From: Erwinia sp. S63
GTDB taxonomy: Bacteria > Pseudomonadota > Gammaproteobacteria > Enterobacterales > Enterobacteriaceae
DNA: 64,000 bases
Assembly: GCF_016625195.1 (NCBI RefSeq)
Contig: NZ_JACVUP010000024.1
Coordinates: 1 to 64,000 of the forward strand
Direction: 5' to 3'
In this document: piece after piece, positions 60,211-64,000 of the stretch
Position numbering within the stretch: position 1 is the stretch's first letter
How the letters are laid out: every line of letters begins with the position of its first letter
Notes under the pieces: generated by a model
Databases searched by the model: none
What the model saw: only the letters and a program-made list of their open reading frames with translations
What the model was told of the DNA's origin: nothing
Translations under genes and position numbers: made by a program

Positions 60211-61334
60211 ATGATCGTACAAAAAGACGTTGTGATAGTTGGTGCTGGCCCCGCAGGAGTGGGCACCGCCTCACTTCTGCGTCAAATTGGGGTTAATGAT
60301 TTGTTACTCATTGACCGCCATGAAAGGGTGGATCTTTTTTACGCTGGCCGCAAGAGACCCGATTTATCACCCCCTCATTTTATGCCAATCCCTACGGACA
60401 CATTGACCTGAATGCCGTGACGCCCAACAGTTCACCAGCGCTCTCTGCGGGAGTGGAGCATCTCGACGGAACGGATTACGCGAAGTATTTGCAAGAGGTC
60501 ATAGATACAAACGATATAGAAACGTTGACCTCAACTCATATCACTGAAGTCTCACTGACGCGCAAAGGCAAATTCCGTTTGCTTTCGTCGCTTGGTGAGA
60601 TCTGGGAAACCCCGGTGCTTGTATGGGCCACCGGCGAATATCAGTTTCCTGATAAAAATGTCTTTGAGGGCGCCGAACTTTGCTGCCACTACGCTCAGGT
60701 TAACAGCTGGCGCGATTTCACACCGGATGATTACATCGTTATTGGCGGCTATGAGAGTGCGGTGGATGCAGCATTAAATTTGCTCGATATAGGCTGTAAC
60801 GTCAGATTGCTAACCCGCTCAGCCCCATGGGCCAATAACCATATTGCAGACCCCAGTATCAGCCTTTCGCCTTACACTCGCCAGCGGCTGCAAAAAGTGA
60901 TGGGCAACCGCCATTTTGAGATTTATGAAGATGCAGATGTCACCGCTGTTTTAAAATTAACAGATCCAGGTGGTGGATACCGGATACATACCTCTGACGG
61001 TCGGGCATGGTTATCCCACCAGCGCCCTATCCTTGGAACCGGCTTCATTTGCGGGGGTGGAGCACGACAATTGGCACCCTTTTTTGACTGGAATGCTTCG
61101 GGTTACCCTTTACTGTCACCTGCGGACGGCTCGACTCGGTTTCCAGGTCTCTATCTGGTTGGTCCACAAGTGCGGCATGACCACCATATCTTTTGTTTCA
61201 TCTATAAGTTTCGACAGCGATTCTCGGTTGTGGCAAAAGCCATTGCTCAGCAACTCAACCATCCGATCAGTGATGAAAACTGGCAAACGCTTTACGGCGA
61301 TGTTTGCTGCCCGGATGACAGCTGTGGTTGCTGA
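60211..61334 (+). pseudogene. FAD/NAD(P)-dependent oxidoreductase, frameshifted
   Basis: The first 39 codons give MIVQKDVVIVGAGPAGVGTASLL, a typical FAD loop, ending DLLLIDRHER. The frame then breaks: the next frame reads GGSFLRWPQETRFITPSFYANPYGHIDLNAVTPNSSPA and runs to 61334 with YIVIGGYESAVDAALNL (NAD(P) loop) and CCPDDSCGC at the end. One missing base in the GGG at 60326-60328 would restore a single ~374-residue flavoprotein. Homologues are thioredoxin-reductase-like monooxygenase-type proteins that accompany FeoB-like genes. Zur-type box directly upstream. Either a real pseudogene or an assembly error; the C-terminal cysteines could bind metal. Confidence 0.85.
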
Positions 61335-61345
61335 AGGAGGACTTT

Positions 61346-62986
61346 ATGACTCATTTCGCGCTCATAGGGCTTGAGAGTGCAGGTAAATCAAGCCTCTTTA
61401 ACCTTCTGACAAAAAGCGCGCTCAGCGATGAACGAAATATTCGTGGCTCTACGGTATTCTGCCGTGAATATACGCTTGAACAAGGTCTGGGGCGGCTCAT
61501 TGATACGCCTGGTATTCGTTACCTAGATGACAATACGACCACAGAGATAGCGTTATCAGCCTTAGATCGCAGCGATGTCATTATCGTCGTTATTCGTGCT
61601 ACACACGCGCTCGCTGAATGGGACTTACTACGACAAATAGTGCAACGTTATAAACGCAGAATGGCCATAGTTATGACATTCACAGATAAGGTTACCTCAA
61701 GTATTGAAACACTTAAGGAGGAGTTCAGCAAAATAACACAATCCCCAATCGTTGCGCTTGATACCCGCCACGCCGATGAAAATGAAAGGCAGCAGCTGTT
61801 AAGCCTTTTAGCTAAGACATATGCACAGTCTCAGCCAGAGAGGCATCAAGAGCAAAATATACCGGTTTTGGATGTCACGACTGAAACTCCACAACGGACA
61901 TGGTTTGAACATCCTTATATAGGCCCTCTTCTTTCTGTGATTTGTATTGCGCTGCTCTATGCATTTCCTGTCTGGCTCTCCTGGCATATATCTGATGCAT
62001 TGCAACCTGTTGCGGATCAGTTTCTTATTCGTCCATTGGCAGAACGACTTTCGCAGGCCCCTGCACTTGTTCAGACAATGCTTAACGGTAGCTATGGGTT
62101 GGTTTCGCTGGGCTTGTATTCTTTTATCTGGGCTTTTCCAGTGGTCATGTTAATTGGTCTTTCAGTATCCGTAACGGAAGACAGCGGAATTAAAGAACGG
62201 ATAATAAACTCTCTGGACCCTTGGCTCAGTAAAATCGGGTTAAGAGGCGACGACCTGCTTCCTATATTGAGTGGTTTTGGCTGTAATGTCGTTGCGGTAA
62301 TTCAAAGTCGGAGTTGTTCAAATTGCACCCGTAAGAATTGCATCAGCACCATTGCTTTTGGTTCGGCCTGCAGCTATCAAATTGGCGCGACACTCTCAAT
62401 ATTCAGTGCAGCAGGGTATCCGGAATTATTTGCCCCCTATTTAATTTTACTGTTCGCCACCGCTTGTCTCCATACGCGTATCTGGCAGGTTGCTGCAGCT
62501 CATATGCCAACAAGAGCATCGATGCATATCAGCTGGTTGCAACTACCTCGCTGGCGCGCCGTGAATTGGGCATTAAGAAATGTTGTAGCACAGTTTCTTC
62601 GTCAGGCCATGCCGCTTTTCCTGCTGATCTGCCTTGCAGCCACCTTGCTGAATTACTATGGTATAATTGATAATATATGCTATTTACTCGCACCGGCAGC
62701 TCAATTCTTTCACCTTCCTGCAGAGGCTCTGCCGGGTATAGTTTTTTCATTACTGCGGAAAGATGGCTTGCTGGTATTAAACCAAGATAATGGCCTAATT
62801 CTTCATTCTCTGAGTCTTGTACAACTCATCATCGTTGTCTGGCTGGCCTCTACCTTGATGGCCTGTTTGGTCACAATTATTACTATAGCACGGGAAGTAT
62901 CATGCTTTTTTGCTGCAAGCCTAGTGGGTAAGCAGGCCTGCACTTCACTGCTAATTGCAGCGCTTATTTCATTAACCCTGACTTAA
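61346..62986 (+). CDS. FeoB-like GTPase-coupled membrane transporter, short form
   Basis: About 546 aa versus about 770 for FeoB. The N-terminal GTPase has G8-LESAGK14-S (G1, unlike the usual GNPNVGKS) and D53-TPG (G3); the membrane part has about eight hydrophobic segments. The Gate core SGF-G312-C313-N is kept, followed by SCSNCTRKNC (C324, C327, C332), an added cysteine cluster. ATG at 61346 has GGAGG upstream; the gene overlaps nothing but starts 11 bp after the oxidoreductase. In a zinc-starvation operon it probably imports a divalent metal, perhaps zinc rather than iron (inference). Confidence 0.8.
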   Translation: MTHFALIGLESAGKSSLFNLLTKSALSDERNIRGSTVFCREYTLEQGLGRLIDTPGIRYLDDNTTTEIALSALDRSDVIIVVIRATHALAEWDLLRQIVQRYKRRMAIVMTFTDKVTSSIETLKEEFSKITQSPIVALDTRHADENERQQLLSLLAKTYAQSQPERHQEQNIPVLDVTTETPQRTWFEHPYIGPLLSVICIALLYAFPVWLSWHISDALQPVADQFLIRPLAERLSQAPALVQTMLNGSYGLVSLGLYSFIWAFPVVMLIGLSVSVTEDSGIKERIINSLDPWLSKIGLRGDDLLPILSGFGCNVVAVIQSRSCSNCTRKNCISTIAFGSACSYQIGATLSIFSAAGYPELFAPYLILLFATACLHTRIWQVAAAHMPTRASMHISWLQLPRWRAVNWALRNVVAQFLRQAMPLFLLICLAATLLNYYGIIDNICYLLAPAAQFFHLPAEALPGIVFSLLRKDGLLVLNQDNGLILHSLSLVQLIIVVWLASTLMACLVTIITIAREVSCFFAASLVGKQACTSLLIAALISLTLT

Positions 62987-62999
62987 TTTTGGAGTGAAA

Positions 63000-63236
63000 A
63001 TGATCCCTCAAACCTACCAAGAATGGCATCACTGTATTGTAGACGAATGTAGAATTGAGCTGACAGAAGAATTTATTCTGCAAAGATTAGATATTATGAA
63101 AAATAAAGCACATCAGGAAACACGTCGTATGATTTCTCTATACGGAAAAATGCATCTTGAGAAACTAATCACATGGTTTACCGCTGCATACAAAGAAAAA
63201 ACAGTGGAGACCAAGAATCCTCTTAAATACACTTAA
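63000..63236 (+). CDS. 78-residue protein following the FeoB-like gene, unknown function
   Basis: Small helical protein with CIVDEC (two Cys, three residues apart), HHC and several charged residues. GGAG lies 6 bp before the ATG at 63000; a GTG at 62994 is also in frame. It is 13 bp after the FeoB-like stop, the position of FeoC in feo operons and of similar length, but it lacks an obvious winged helix. A cofactor or regulator of the transporter is likely. Confidence 0.6.
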   Translation: MIPQTYQEWHHCIVDECRIELTEEFILQRLDIMKNKAHQETRRMISLYGKMHLEKLITWFTAAYKEKTVETKNPLKYT

Positions 63237-63277
63237 TCAAGAAAAATATCGGAGAGAAAGCATCCTCTCCGATATAT

Positions 63278-64000
63278 TTAAACAATCGCGCCTTTCTCAA
63301 TACCTTCATATGCATGAACAACAAGATTGCCCAAGTCAGGTTGCGAATAAACCATATCCTGTTTGATGTAACAAGCAATTCTCTCAACTGTCGTGTCATA
63401 AGGCAGAATTTCAACTCTCCCATGCCTTATCAGGAGTTCGAATCGTCCCTGAGTACTGGTGTAGGCGGAAGCAATCAAATTTTCATTTGCTATCTGTTGA
63501 GCACCTACAGAAAGTTTCGAAAAATCAGCAACAACATCTTCTTCAGACATTAGATAGCAGTCCCGCCAACGTTTTGCCCAAAACATTTCCCACGAGGGGT
63601 GTCGCTCCCCATTGATGTAGATTCGGATAGCTGAACGATGCCCGTGCGCAATTCGCTGACAATTCCCTTCATGCTTTTTTAAACCATGAGCATAATGATA
63701 GTAGTGACCACCGATGTGTTCTTCACGTAATGACACAGAAACACTTTCAATATTAGCTGGCATTATGGCATTAATTCTTGTGGTTAACCATCTTTCAATA
63801 ACGTCTCTGTTAATTTTCCCCGACTGAATTGGACAAAAAGCTTTAACAGGACCCGAGACATAGCAGTCAACTTCCCCCTCATCCGTGCGCAGAGTTACTT
63901 CTGCTGTCAAGGCTTTACTAACAAATGAAACTTGAGGACTGTTCCAGGGTATGACCAGCGCATGATCAATGGTCTCGTCAATATACTTCTTTATTTCCTT
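63278..64000 (-). CDS. QueD-like 6-carboxy-/6-pyruvoyl-tetrahydropterin synthase family protein, partial at window end
   Basis: The reading frame is open to the window edge at 64000, so at least 240 residues are visible and the start is missing. It has two tandem T-fold-type halves: the first has IDHALVIPWN, GPVKAFCPIQSGKINRDVIERWL and VSVSLREE; the second has EGNCQRIAHGHRSAIRIYINGE, with the Cys/His-x-His metal-site motif, then VVADFSKL. Such proteins make 6-carboxytetrahydropterin from dihydroneopterin triphosphate for queuosine and 7-deazaguanine synthesis; zinc-starvation paralogues are known near folE2. Converges with the 78-residue gene. Confidence 0.8.
   Translation of the reverse strand, partial: KEIKKYIDETIDHALVIPWNSPQVSFVSKALTAEVTLRTDEGEVDCYVSGPVKAFCPIQSGKINRDVIERWLTTRINAIMPANIESVSVSLREEHIGGHYYHYAHGLKKHEGNCQRIAHGHRSAIRIYINGERHPSWEMFWAKRWRDCYLMSEEDVVADFSKLSVGAQQIANENLIASAYTSTQGRFELLIRHGRVEILPYDTTVERIACYIKQDMVYSQPDLGNLVVHAYEGIEKGAIV

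Noticed and set aside
1..64000. CRISPR arrays, rRNA, tRNA, complete insertion sequences, replication origin
   Set aside because: Looked for regular repeat-spacer patterns, tRNA-like cloverleafs, transposases with terminal repeats and Rep proteins with iterons; none was found by eye.

Overview
The window reads as accessory DNA of an Enterobacterales bacterium. Gene content and protein style (a PaoABC-type aldehyde oxidoreductase, a membrane PQQ glucose-type dehydrogenase, a YdgJ-like oxidoreductase, a Zur-type zinc-starvation cluster) suggest an Erwiniaceae-like genome such as Pantoea or Erwinia, perhaps a large plasmid or island. That placement is inference. No rRNA, tRNA, CRISPR array or intact insertion sequence was seen.

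Layout. (1) 1-4.6 kb is AT-rich and looks foreign: a DUF2913 gene with a frame change at an A-run, a two-gene unit pairing a phosphoribosyltransferase/TOPRIM-like protein with a DUF3800 protein (candidate conflict or defence system), and a membrane protein of unknown function. A tyrosine recombinase (4.9-5.9 kb) with ordinary host-like composition follows. (2) 6-19 kb is carbohydrate-type catabolism: an exported amidohydrolase, a membrane PQQ dehydrogenase, two xylose-isomerase-like TIM-barrel proteins (one IolE-like), a sugar-porter MFS, a YdgJ-like oxidoreductase, two divergent LacI-type regulators and a membrane protein. (3) 19.8-23.3 kb: a GntR/UTRA regulator divergent from a fumarase/aspartase-superfamily lyase and a dicarboxylate:cation symporter, with a twin palindromic operator between them. 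(4) 23.5-33 kb: two molybdenum hydroxylases, tail to tail. One is PaoABC-like and probably cytoplasmic; the other is Tat-exported with a three-haem cytochrome c, and its operon also carries XdhC-like and MocA-like maturation genes. (5) 33.4-37.8 kb: a LysR gene broken by an in-frame amber codon, an aldo/keto reductase, an SDR and a GlxA-type AraC regulator. (6) 37.9-64 kb: a zinc-scarcity region, interrupted by a sulphur-amino-acid transporter/lyase unit (40-44.5 kb) and a TetR/aldo-keto reductase pair (47.4-49.1 kb).

The zinc region holds second-copy (paralogue-type) genes whose usual versions need zinc: a class III alcohol dehydrogenase that has lost three of four structural-zinc cysteines, hisI, hemB with an aspartate-type instead of cysteine-type metal site, pyrC with one metal-ligand histidine replaced by glutamine, thrS, cysS, folE2, a gamma-carbonic anhydrase, a periplasmic amidase and a QueD-like protein. 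Beside them are a COG0523/CobW GTPase overlapping a WD40 protein, a Fur/Zur-like regulator, a frameshifted FAD oxidoreductase and a short FeoB-like transporter with a cysteine cluster. Seven 15-bp sites of the form YGYWAY-NNN-RTWRCR, the shape of the Zur box TGTTATANTATAACA, lie before these transcription units and bind the region together as one probable Zur regulon.

Main points for follow-up: the PRTase/TOPRIM + DUF3800 pair, the Zur-boxed alcohol dehydrogenase lacking its structural zinc site, the FeoB-like transporter unit, and three broken or recoded reading frames (DUF2913, LysR, FAD oxidoreductase).
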